Source: Lautropia dentalis (lineage in GTDB: Bacteria > Pseudomonadota > Gammaproteobacteria > Burkholderiales > Burkholderiaceae_E). Taken from it: 64,000 nt of DNA. Of the stretch, positions 47,252-54,977 are shown in pieces (position 1 is the first letter of the stretch; every line of letters starts with the position of its first letter). Where the stretch lies: assembly GCF_003892345.1 (NCBI RefSeq), contig NZ_RRUE01000002.1, forward strand, positions 1,125,655 through 1,189,654. Reading direction: 5' to 3'. The notes beneath the pieces are model-generated. The model saw only the letters and a program-made list of their open reading frames with translations, did not search any database and was not told the DNA's origin. The translations under genes were made by a program, and so were the position numbers.

Positions 47252-47812
47252 TCAGGCCGTTGCCTTTCTGATGGCTTCAACCACGCGGGTAGCGTGGGCG
47301 CGTGCCGCTTCCTTCTGGGCGTTGATTTTTGCTTCGTCTCCCCGGTCCGTGTAGCTCACACCGTTGATCCAGACAGGCGGCAGGTAGTCGAGGTTGCACA
47401 GACGCGCGGTGGTTTCGAACTGGGGGAGATAATCTTCCACCGGGTGCCTGAAGGCGCCATCGGTGGCGTAAACGGCTTTGGGCGCCCCCGTGGTGAAGGA
47501 GAAGAGAACCTTCTTGCCGCCCAGTTTGCCGTGCGAGCCATGGGAGAAACCGTGCAGGAATACCTTGTCCAGCCAGAGTTTCAGCAGGCCGGGCAGTGAG
47601 TACCACGAGAACGGGAACTGCAGCACGATCACGTCGGCGTCCAGCAGGGCTGCCTGCTCGGCCTCGATGTCGAACTGGTAGGTGGGGTAAAGGGTGTCCA
47701 GCCGGCGGATCTTTGCTTCGGGCAATGCTCTGGCCACTTCGTCCAGAATGGTGGCATTGGCGATGGAACTGGCCAGATCGGGATGGCCGGAAATGATGAG
47801 TACGTTTTTCAT
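47252..47812 (-). CDS. NAD(P)H oxidoreductase, flavodoxin-like fold
   Basis: The 186-residue protein begins with the FMN-binding strand and loop (MKNVLIISGHPDLASSIANA) and has the family block DADVIVLQFPFSWYSLPGLLKLWLDKVFLHGF, as in KefF/YwrO/NQO-type quinone reductases. It reduces quinones or related acceptors with NAD(P)H in the cytoplasm. A small gene follows in the same operon. It sits between the copper-peptide operon (convergent) and the sigma/anti-sigma genes. Confidence 0.9.
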   Translation of the reverse strand: MKNVLIISGHPDLASSIANATILDEVARALPEAKIRRLDTLYPTYQFDIEAEQAALLDADVIVLQFPFSWYSLPGLLKLWLDKVFLHGFSHGSHGKLGGKKVLFSFTTGAPKAVYATDGAFRHPVEDYLPQFETTARLCNLDYLPPVWINGVSYTDRGDEAKINAQKEAARAHATRVVEAIRKATA

Positions 47813-47923
47813 GAAGGCAGGTTGTTGAGGTCGGCGGTGTTGGGAGGATGCTTGCCGGGGCTGAGGCAGGGGCCGCTGTCCATGGTGCCCTGAGTCCCCG
47901 GCGTGGAAGCAGGATACAACAGG

Positions 47924-48175
47924 CTATTCGGGCCGGCCGTCCTGTGGGGTCTCTGGGGAGTCAGCCAGAAAGCCTGCATCATCGTGCTCTGCATAGTGCT
48001 GCATGATCCTGCGCAGCGCCTCCGAATTTTTCTGGAAATTCCGGCAGTCGGTGCAGATGGCCAGGTGCAGCCGCAGCGTCAGGCGCTGCCACAGGGGAAG
48101 GTCATGCTCCTGGGCTTCGGAAATCCGGCGTGTGGCCTGCAGGCAGCCGTTCATGGCGGGGCGCTTCGTGCTCAT
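47924..48175 (-). CDS. Zinc-finger (zf-HC2) anti-sigma factor
   Basis: This encodes 83 residues. The zinc motif is Cys near 10 (NGC) with LHLAICTDCRNF (HxxxCxxC), the ZAS pattern. No membrane helix is present, so it is a soluble anti-sigma factor that probably releases sigma on metal or redox stress. The ATG at 48175 overlaps the stop of the sigma gene (ATGA), so the pair is translationally coupled. Confidence 0.85.
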   Translation of the reverse strand: MSTKRPAMNGCLQATRRISEAQEHDLPLWQRLTLRLHLAICTDCRNFQKNSEALRRIMQHYAEHDDAGFLADSPETPQDGRPE

Positions 48176-48753
48176 GCGCGTTCTCCCGACTCGAGCCAGT
48201 TCTGCTGCAGGCATTTCTGCAGCTTCAGCCGGGCACGGTAGAGCATGACGTTGATGTTGCCGGCGGTCAGCTGGGTCTGGGTGCAGATCTCGCTGGCGCT
48301 CATGCCCAGGTGCTCGCGCATCATGAATACCTGTGCCTGCATGCCCGGCAGGCCGGCCAGGCAGCGCTGCAGCACCTGCCAGAACTCGCGGTTGGTGAGC
48401 AGCTGCTCGGGGTTGCCCAGGTTGCCGGGGCCGCCGTCTGCCTCCCAGTGACCGTCCTGCCGGAAGAGCAGGACCTCCAGGGCGTCACCATCGGGGTCGT
48501 CGTCGAAGTCACAGGAGACCTCGCGGGCCTGTCGGCGGTAGCGGCCGCGCAGGGCATCGGCCACCTTGTGCTTCAGGATGGCAAACACCCAGGTCTTGAG
48601 GGCGGCCTCGCCGCGGAAGGCCGACGCCTTGTCGAAGGCGGCCACGTAGGCGTCCTGGACGACATCTTCGGCCAGGCTGTCATCGCCCAGCTGCCGGGTG
48701 GCATAGCTGAGCATCTGGGGGCGGAAGGCCGCCATCTGCTGGGGGACGTTCAT
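48172..48753 (-). CDS. ECF RNA polymerase sigma factor
   Basis: The 193-residue protein has region 2 (DSLAEDVVQDAYVAAF, then FRGEAALKTWVFAILKHKVADALR) and region 4 (GMSASEICTQTQLTAGNINVMLYRARLKLQ). It is followed by its anti-sigma gene. ECF factors of this kind often lie near bufferin operons, so regulation of the neighbouring hvf genes is plausible; I did not find an obvious shared promoter motif. The insertion between regions 2 and 4 (about 85-115) is Asp/Gly-rich. Confidence 0.9.
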   Translation of the reverse strand: MNVPQQMAAFRPQMLSYATRQLGDDSLAEDVVQDAYVAAFDKASAFRGEAALKTWVFAILKHKVADALRGRYRRQAREVSCDFDDDPDGDALEVLLFRQDGHWEADGGPGNLGNPEQLLTNREFWQVLQRCLAGLPGMQAQVFMMREHLGMSASEICTQTQLTAGNINVMLYRARLKLQKCLQQNWLESGERA

Positions 48754-48806
48754 GGACGCGGAGGAATGGGGAATGGTCGCGGAAGAACGGGGCGCCCCGA
48801 AAGGGC

Positions 48807-48897
48807 TCCCTTTGGGCGTGCATGACCGAGTTGGCCGTGCCGTGAAGTCAGTGAGGATTCTGCGGCCCAGTCACCCTGTCCTGCACCCCCAAAGGGA
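48807..48897. repeat. MITE-like inverted-repeat element, best-preserved ends
   Basis: Left end TCCCTTTGGGCGTGCATGAC and, read backwards, right end TCCCTTTGGGGGTGCAGGAC agree at 18 of 20 positions. The minus strand matches the 1069-1160 element across its length by eye. It lies in the 487-bp gap between the sigma gene and a small secreted protein gene; the remainder of the gap holds no gene. Confidence 0.65.
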
Positions 48898-49240
48898 ATA
48901 TCGTGGGGGGAGTGAGGTCATGACATGCGCTATGGTATGACCGCGTGGGCAGGCTGCGAAGGGATGCGGCCTGTCTGGCAGTATGTCTGCCACAGATAAC
49001 GTCCAGGCGCCCGGATGGTGGACAGGAAACATGGGCGGTGGGGGGCGTGCACCTGGTGCAACAAGCCCCACGGGTCACGTCATGAATACGTCCATGGCTG
49101 CGAACTTTCTTGGGGGGCTGCTGGGCGAGGCGGCCGGGTGGCGGTGTGGGCGCAGTTGCAGGGTTGTGCCACTGGTTGATCTGGCGGCCGGGATGACCGT
49201 ATCATGAAATGAACAGAGTCCGGCAGGGAGCGTATGCGCC

Positions 49241-49681
49241 ATGAAGAAAATCATCTCGTCAGTGGTTGTGGGCATGGCTGTTCTGTGTGGTTCCGCGGCG
49301 GTACAGGCGCGCGACACCAAACTGATACTGCCCATTCGCGACGCCCTGAACTACGAGGGCAAGAAGGGCTCCGCCCGGGAGCTGCTCGATCCCGGCATTG
49401 CCCTGGTGTTTGCCCGGGGAGGCGGTAGTGTAGTCCGGGCCGACGTGAAGGCCATCAAGCGTACCAATGGTTTTGGCAAGTCGGATGCCGATGCCTGCCA
49501 CTGGGCCTTTCTGTCGGCCGTAAGGCAGCTGCAGGAGGCGGCACGGGAGGCTGGCGCCACCAAGGTGGTGAACCTCATCAGCTACTACAAAGACCACGAA
49601 TACCGGGGTACGAGCGAGTATGAATGTCATGCGGGCGCCTTCATCGTCGGGGTGACGCTGCGGGGTGACCTGGCCAGGTGA
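49241..49681 (+). CDS. Small secreted protein of unknown function
   Basis: The 146-residue protein has a Sec signal (MKKIISSVVVGMAVLCGSAAVQA). The mature part (VRADVKAIKRTNGFGKSDAD, then CHWAFLSAVRQLQEAA and ATKVVNLISYYK) belongs to a common proteobacterial periplasmic family that is often mislabelled as an excinuclease ATPase subunit; it has no nucleotide-binding motif. Two Cys (in ADACHW and YECHAG) may form a disulfide. GGGAG precedes the ATG at proper distance. Confidence 0.75.
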   Translation: MKKIISSVVVGMAVLCGSAAVQARDTKLILPIRDALNYEGKKGSARELLDPGIALVFARGGGSVVRADVKAIKRTNGFGKSDADACHWAFLSAVRQLQEAAREAGATKVVNLISYYKDHEYRGTSEYECHAGAFIVGVTLRGDLAR

Positions 49682-49757
49682 TGGGCAGGGGACGCCGCGG
49701 CTGCGGCATGCGGGGCCGTCTGTGTATGATGCAGGCTTTCGCCCTGTGTGATGCACC

Positions 49758-50390
49758 ATGTCCGATTCGTTTTGCATCCGTGCGGCCCGGCAGGAAGATC
49801 TGCCAGCCATTCTTGCCATCTTCAATGACCTGATCGCCACATCCACGGCGGTCTATACCGAAACGCCGGTGGATCTGGCAGAGCGTACGGCGTGGTTCGA
49901 GGCACGACAGGCTGCAGGGTTTCCCGTGCTGGTTGTGGAGGAGCTGCCATTGCAGGCCGGATCATCCGGTGCATCCGGCGTGGCAGGTGCCTCGGGGGCG
50001 GCGGGCCCGCTGCGGGGTGCTCTGGTGCCGGCGGACGGTCAGGCCCTGTCTGCCCCATGTCCGGTTGTGCTGGGGTACGCCAGTTTCGGTCCTTTTCGCG
50101 GCAGTTGGCCGGGTTATCGCCACACCGTGGAGCACAGTGTGCATGTGCGCGCAGACCAGCGCGGTCGGGGGTTGGGTACGGCGCTGATCCACGCGCTGTT
50201 TGCCGAGGCGCAGGCCCGGGACGTGCATGTGATGGTCGGCGCCATAGACGCCGAAAACACCGGCTCGCTGCGGCTGCACGCCCGTCTGGGTTTTGTGGAA
50301 ACAGGACGGATGCCGCAGGTGGGGCGCAAGTTCGGTCGCTGGCTGGATCTGGTGTTCATGCAGCGTTTCGTTCAGGAGTGGGACGCATGA
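49758..50390 (+). CDS. GNAT acetyltransferase, phosphinothricin-acetyltransferase-like
   Basis: The 210-residue protein has the GNAT acetyl-CoA motif (VHVRADQRGRGLGTALIHAL) and the start and end blocks of the PAT/YncA group (IRAARQEDLPAILAIFNDLI, then RLHARLGFVETGRMPQVGRK). It acetylates small amines or amino-acid analogues. A Gly/Ala/Ser-rich insertion of about 40 residues (about 68-100) interrupts the fold. Its stop overlaps the next start (ATGA). Confidence 0.82.
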   Translation: MSDSFCIRAARQEDLPAILAIFNDLIATSTAVYTETPVDLAERTAWFEARQAAGFPVLVVEELPLQAGSSGASGVAGASGAAGPLRGALVPADGQALSAPCPVVLGYASFGPFRGSWPGYRHTVEHSVHVRADQRGRGLGTALIHALFAEAQARDVHVMVGAIDAENTGSLRLHARLGFVETGRMPQVGRKFGRWLDLVFMQRFVQEWDA

Positions 50391-51313
50391 CTGACCGGAT
50401 GACGGTATCCCCATCGATGCAGTCCATGGCGTTTTCTACGCCCTTTGGTGAAATTCATGCCAGAAACTGGCAGCCTGTGCCGGCCGGAGAGCCGGTCGGT
50501 GGCGGGGGTGATGCAGCTGGAAGACAGGTGCAGAAAGGTCGTGCAGGAGATGGCGGGTACCCCTGTGTCGTGCTGTTGCACGGCATGTTTGGCGATGTGG
50601 ATGTCTGGTCGGCCACTGCGCTGAATCTGGCGCGGGCTGGTCTGGAGGTGCTTGCATTCGATTTGCCGGGGCATGGAGGGAGCCTGGCAGAGGTCGAAAA
50701 CGCAGACGAGACCGTTCAGGCGCTGCTGGCGGCGCTGCAGGCGTATGCCCGGGCCAGGGCGCAGCATCCGGTTCCGGTGTTGCTGGTGGGCCACTCCTTT
50801 GGCGGCCTGGTGGCCGCGATGCTGGCTGCCCGGATGCAATCCCTGCAGGTTTTATCGCCCGTGCTGTCCGGGCTGGTGCTGCTGTCTCCCAGTGGTCTGG
50901 GCGAAGAAGTAAATCGCGATTTTCTGCTGGGCGTCATCGAAGCGCCGGATGCCGACGCCATGGCCAGGGTTCTGGCGGCGCTGACGGTCAGACATTTCCG
51001 CAGCTCATCGGCCTACATGAAGGCGATGCATGCGCGTATTCATTCAGCGAAGGATCAGCTGTACCGGCTGGTGGATGATGTCGTGGATGGGACGGGCCGC
51101 CAGGTTCATTCCATTCTGGAAATTCTGGCGGCACTTCCTGTGCCGGTTACGCTGGTCCATGGCCGGGAAGATGCGGTGCTTCCCTGGCAGCAGGCGCTGA
51201 ACGTGCCAGGCAGCGTGGCCATTCATCTGTTGCCGGATGTGGGGCACATGCCGCACTGGGAGGCCGCAGCACTGGTGAGCACGATCATCGGGCGTGCCGC
51301 GGGCAGGGGGTGA
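50387..51313 (+). CDS. Alpha/beta hydrolase
   Basis: The 308-residue protein shows VVLLHGMFGD (oxyanion loop), nucleophile elbow LLVGHSFGGLVA, and late Asp and His (VHGREDAVLPW, DVGHMPHWEAA). It is close to the acyltransferase/lipase-type hydrolases fused to or beside acetoin dehydrogenase E2; substrate unknown. A Gly-rich stretch at about 35-55 is a local insertion. It is coupled to the GNAT gene by a four-base overlap. Confidence 0.85.
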   Translation: MTDRMTVSPSMQSMAFSTPFGEIHARNWQPVPAGEPVGGGGDAAGRQVQKGRAGDGGYPCVVLLHGMFGDVDVWSATALNLARAGLEVLAFDLPGHGGSLAEVENADETVQALLAALQAYARARAQHPVPVLLVGHSFGGLVAAMLAARMQSLQVLSPVLSGLVLLSPSGLGEEVNRDFLLGVIEAPDADAMARVLAALTVRHFRSSSAYMKAMHARIHSAKDQLYRLVDDVVDGTGRQVHSILEILAALPVPVTLVHGREDAVLPWQQALNVPGSVAIHLLPDVGHMPHWEAAALVSTIIGRAAGRG

Positions 51314-51395
51314 TTGCCGCATGCAGGGAAGTCTTGCCCTGTGAGGGACACAGGCTTTGGGCCGATCATCTTCACCACAGTGTCCCTGAAAACGC

Positions 51396-51420
51396 CAAAG
51401 GCCGGGATACCCGGCCTTTG
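51396..51420. terminator. Bidirectional terminator hairpin
   Basis: An 11-bp perfect stem (CAAAGGCCGGG and complement) with a 3-base loop lies between the convergent hydrolase and pirin-like genes. Confidence 0.65.
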
Positions 51421-51478
51421 CGGCGGCTCCCGGCTGCGGGAGCGGCAGGGAGAATCTCCCCCGACAGGGAGCGTCTTT

Positions 51479-52486
51479 TCAGTCCAGCGTCCCGAACCCG
51501 CCTGCCTCCAGCCGGGCCTGGGCATCCTGCAGGTGTGCCTGGTCGGCAAAGACCAGCGCATCGGTGCCGGCGATGGTTTCGTTCAGGGTTTCGGCGCACA
51601 GCACCAGCAGGTGCGTGTCTTCCTGGGTGGTGAAGGTGGTGCCGTCGCCCAGGGCGTCCAGCAGGATCAGCTCTGGTGAGCGGATGTAGCTGGGCCAGAA
51701 GTCGATGTGGATCTTGCCGGTCAGCATCACCAGCTGGGCATACCACTTGCGTGGCAGCGGCAGGGTGACGGTGTGGCCGGCCTTGACGTGCACGTCCCAC
51801 AGCTGCAGGGGCTGGACGGTTTCGGCCGGGCCCAGCTCGCCCTTCCATTCGCCGGCAATCACCCGCAGGGTGCCGGCGCTGTCGGGCAGGACGATGGTGG
51901 GCATGTCGGCCGCTTTCAGGTGCTGCAGGTGCGGGTCGCTCAGCTTGCCGCTGGCCGGCAGGTTGATCCAGAGCGATACGGCCTCAATGGTGCCGCCCTG
52001 TTCGCGCAGGACCGGGCCGGGCAGGGTGCGGGTGAGCACACCGCTGCCGGCGCCATTCCAGACGACATCGCCGGCGCTGGCGGTGATGCCATGCTGCACG
52101 GGCAGGGCGGTCTGTACGTCCAGATCACCCTGCAGCAGCAGGGTGACGGACTCGAAGCCGGCCATGGCCTGCACACCCACGGCTGGCAGGGTGCTGGCGA
52201 TGATGCGCTCTTCCTCGCGTGTGGTGACGGTCATGGTCGGGTCTTCTGCAACCCGGGCGAGTAGTGAGGCGGTGGCATCCGCAGCCGTGTGCAGGGCAGC
52301 GGCGGCTTCGGCAGCGGCCCGTGCATCGGCCGCGCTGACGGTCTGGGCCGGCAGCAGGCTGGCCTGGATGGCAGGGTTGGCCTGGCGGCCCAGTCCCCGG
52401 TAGTTGAAGATGGGCTGGGCCTGCCAGAGCGGGCCGGCCGGTACGGCCGACAGCGGCCGCGTGGTGGCGACGACGGGTTTTTTCAT
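51479..52486 (-). CDS. Pirin-like bicupin protein with altered metal site
   Basis: The 335-residue protein follows the pirin family through AGFESVTLLLQGDL, SAGDVVWNGAGSGVLTRT and VSLWINLPASGKLSDPHLQ. The metal-binding HPHRG-type motif is replaced by VQAMAG, and the second site (GIVHSE in most members) reads GVLTRT, so iron binding and quercetinase activity look lost. An Ala-rich helix at about 50-75 is added. Function unknown; it may be structural or regulatory. Confidence 0.7.
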   Translation of the reverse strand: MKKPVVATTRPLSAVPAGPLWQAQPIFNYRGLGRQANPAIQASLLPAQTVSAADARAAAEAAAALHTAADATASLLARVAEDPTMTVTTREEERIIASTLPAVGVQAMAGFESVTLLLQGDLDVQTALPVQHGITASAGDVVWNGAGSGVLTRTLPGPVLREQGGTIEAVSLWINLPASGKLSDPHLQHLKAADMPTIVLPDSAGTLRVIAGEWKGELGPAETVQPLQLWDVHVKAGHTVTLPLPRKWYAQLVMLTGKIHIDFWPSYIRSPELILLDALGDGTTFTTQEDTHLLVLCAETLNETIAGTDALVFADQAHLQDAQARLEAGGFGTLD

Positions 52487-52558
52487 GGATGGGGAGGCAT
52501 TTTTTTTCAGGCTGCAGCGACGGGGCGCTTGCGGATTTCTGCAGAGAATCCCGGGCGC

Positions 52559-53161
52559 TTACATGCTGTGGTCCATGTGGGCGCCGCCGCGCAGGTCCAC
52601 CATTTCGGGGGTGATCTCCTTCATGGCGTAGACCTTGCCGCCGTATTCCTTCGCGAAATCTTCGGCGTCTTCGCGGGTGCTGAAGGAGCCCAGCGTGGGG
52701 CCCATCGAGCCTTCACGCTTGCTGCCCACGACGTAGAAGGCGGTGCGGGCGTCGATCCAGTGGCCCACGGGTTTGTCCCAGTCGGCCTTGCCCTTGCCCA
52801 CGTCCTGCACGTAGACGGCTTCGATCTTGCGGACTTCCTCGGGGTGCAGCAGGGTGTTGAGCACTTCCATGGTGTCGCAATAGAAGGCCGGTTCCGGGGT
52901 GTTGGCAAAGTGGATCTGCCCCTTGGGTCCGGGGTATTCCGACAGCAGCATGCCGTCCAGTTCGCAGGCGGTGCCCTCGCTGATCTCGACCGGCTTGATG
53001 CTGGTGTTGCTCTGTTCTTCCTTCCTGTCGCAGGCAGCCAGCACGGGCAGGGCGGCCAGGGCCATCAGCCCCGCCATCAGCTGGCGGCGGTCGTGCCGGA
53101 TGTCGCTGTGGGATTCGGCGCCGCAGCAGCGGCAGCGAAGGCGCATGGGGGTCTTGCTCAT
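52559..53161 (-). CDS. nosL: NosL copper chaperone lipoprotein
   Basis: This encodes 200 residues. A lipobox (LPVLAACD) gives a lipoprotein; the mature domain has the NosL copper motif region CELDGMLLSEYPGPKGQIHF and TREDAEDFAKEYGGKVYAMKEI. NosL delivers copper(I) to apo-NosZ in the periplasm. It is the last gene of the nos run and its start overlaps the nosY stop (ATGA). Confidence 0.9.
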   Translation of the reverse strand: MSKTPMRLRCRCCGAESHSDIRHDRRQLMAGLMALAALPVLAACDRKEEQSNTSIKPVEISEGTACELDGMLLSEYPGPKGQIHFANTPEPAFYCDTMEVLNTLLHPEEVRKIEAVYVQDVGKGKADWDKPVGHWIDARTAFYVVGSKREGSMGPTLGSFSTREDAEDFAKEYGGKVYAMKEITPEMVDLRGGAHMDHSM

Positions 53162-53976
53162 GGTCGGAATCTCCAGTTGGCAAAGGCGAGGGGGATGGCA
53201 ATCCAGGCCAGCATGACGCCGGTTAGCACACCGACGTTGGTGAGCAGGGGCGGAATCATGTTGACCAGGCCATAGGCACTGCGCACATCTTCGGTCGAGA
53301 AGACGTTCAGGATGCGGAAGACATCGGTGGGATTGAGGAGAAGCAGCCAGGGGAAGGCTTCGCCACCATAATGCCCGGCGGTGGCCACCAGCACGCCCAG
53401 CAGCACCAGGTCGAACACCAGCACGAACAGGAACCACAGGACGATGGCAGCGCCCGATGCCCGGGTGCGGTCACGGGCGATGACCGAGACCAGGACGGCC
53501 AGGCTGAGGAACGACAGCCCCATCAGCAGGGCACTGAGCACGAAGCCGGCGTAGTGGAACAGGGCCGGCTGGCCAAACTGCCAGACCAGCATGACGCCCA
53601 CGGCGGCCAGACCGGCCAGCATGGCGAGTGCCAGCGCCATGGCCAGGCCCAGGTACTTGCCCAGCAGCAGTTCGCCACGGCTGATCGGGTAGGCCAGCAG
53701 CAGGTCGAGCGAGCCCCGTTCGCGTTCGCCGACGATGGCGTCGAAGCCCAGCAGCAGGGCAATGAGGGGCACGAGGTAGATGACCAGGCTGACCAGGCTG
53801 GTGATGGTGAATTCGAGCGAGCGCAGGCCCACGGTACCCTGCTGGGCGCCGCCGGCGTAGGCGATGACGATCGAGAACACGGCAAAGACCAGCGCTACCG
53901 CCAATACCCAGCGGTTGCGCAGCCGGTCGCGGAATTCCTTGGCGGCCAGGGTGCCGACCTGACTGAGCTGGATCAT
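53158..53976 (-). CDS. nosY: NosY ABC permease
   Basis: The 272-residue protein has six predicted membrane helices. The N-terminal amphipathic block (QVGTLAAKEFRDRLRNRWVL) and LLGFDAIVGERERGSLDLLL are typical of ABC-2 permeases. With NosF and NosD it forms the complex needed to mature the copper sulfide centre of NosZ. It overlaps nosF and nosL by four bases each. Confidence 0.92.
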   Translation of the reverse strand: MIQLSQVGTLAAKEFRDRLRNRWVLAVALVFAVFSIVIAYAGGAQQGTVGLRSLEFTITSLVSLVIYLVPLIALLLGFDAIVGERERGSLDLLLAYPISRGELLLGKYLGLAMALALAMLAGLAAVGVMLVWQFGQPALFHYAGFVLSALLMGLSFLSLAVLVSVIARDRTRASGAAIVLWFLFVLVFDLVLLGVLVATAGHYGGEAFPWLLLLNPTDVFRILNVFSTEDVRSAYGLVNMIPPLLTNVGVLTGVMLAWIAIPLAFANWRFRP

Positions 53977-54977
53977 GCGTTTTCTCCGTGGGATGTCTGG
54001 CCGTTGCCGGCCTGGCTGGTTTCATTGGTGGCAAAGAACATGTCTTCCAGCGAGGGCTCCTGGATCTGCAGGTCGGCCACGTGCTCGCGGGCGGCCATCA
54101 GGTGCTGCAGCAGGCGCATCTTGTGGTGGCGTGGTACGTCGATGACGACGGTGCCGCTGCGGGCGTGTTCGCGGGCGGGCAGGGCATCGAGGCCGTCGGG
54201 CAGGGCCTGCAGCCAGCGGGTGATGGTGGCGGGGGCGGTGCCCGGGGTGAGCTGCAGTTCGAACTGCAGCGGCAGATCGAAGTCGGCCCGCAGTTCGGCC
54301 ATGGTGCCCAGTGCCTGGATGCGGCCGTTGGCCATCACGGCCACGCGATCGACCCGGTTCTGCAGCTCGGCCAGGATGTGCGAGGTGAGCACGATGGTCA
54401 GGCCGCGGTCACGCAGCTCGGCCAGGGTGTCCCAGAAGAAGTGGATGGCGCGTGGGTCCAGGCCCGTGGTGGGCTCGTCGAGGAACAGCACCTGCGGCTC
54501 GCCCTGCAGGGCCTGGGCAAAGCCCAGCCGCTGGCGCATGCCCTTGGAGTAGGCCCGCACCGGCCGGCTGCCGGCGTGCGACAGGCCCACCTTGTCGAGC
54601 AGGGCCTGGCAGTTGCCGGTGTCCAGTCCCTTGAGGCGGGCGAAGAACTGGAGGGTTTCGAGGCCGCTGAGGTTGTCCCAGAGGGCGACGTTCTCGGGCA
54701 GGTAGCCGATGCGGCGACGGACCTGCAGGGCGCCGGCCTGGCCGACGGTTTCGCCGGCAATCTGGATGTGGCCGCTGCTGGGGGCGAGCAGCCCGAGCAT
54801 GATCTTGAAGAGGGTGCTCTTGCCGGCGCCGTTGTGACCGATCAGGCCGAACACCTCGCCACGCCGGATGTCGAGCGAGACGTTGTCGACGGCGGTGAAT
54901 GGTCCGAAGTGACGGCAGACGCCCTGCAGGCGAATGATGGCCTCGGCGGGCTTGTGGGGGGCGTGCTCAGTGCTCAC
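53973..54977 (-). CDS. nosF: NosF ABC ATPase
   Basis: The 334-residue protein has Walker A GHNGAGKST, signature YSKGMRQRLGFAQAL, Walker B VLFLDEPTTGLD and the H-loop TSH. It drives the NosFY complex. The start appears to be GTG at 54977, overlapping the nosD stop by 11 bases. Confidence 0.93.
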   Translation of the reverse strand: MSTEHAPHKPAEAIIRLQGVCRHFGPFTAVDNVSLDIRRGEVFGLIGHNGAGKSTLFKIMLGLLAPSSGHIQIAGETVGQAGALQVRRRIGYLPENVALWDNLSGLETLQFFARLKGLDTGNCQALLDKVGLSHAGSRPVRAYSKGMRQRLGFAQALQGEPQVLFLDEPTTGLDPRAIHFFWDTLAELRDRGLTIVLTSHILAELQNRVDRVAVMANGRIQALGTMAELRADFDLPLQFELQLTPGTAPATITRWLQALPDGLDALPAREHARSGTVVIDVPRHHKMRLLQHLMAAREHVADLQIQEPSLEDMFFATNETSQAGNGQTSHGENA

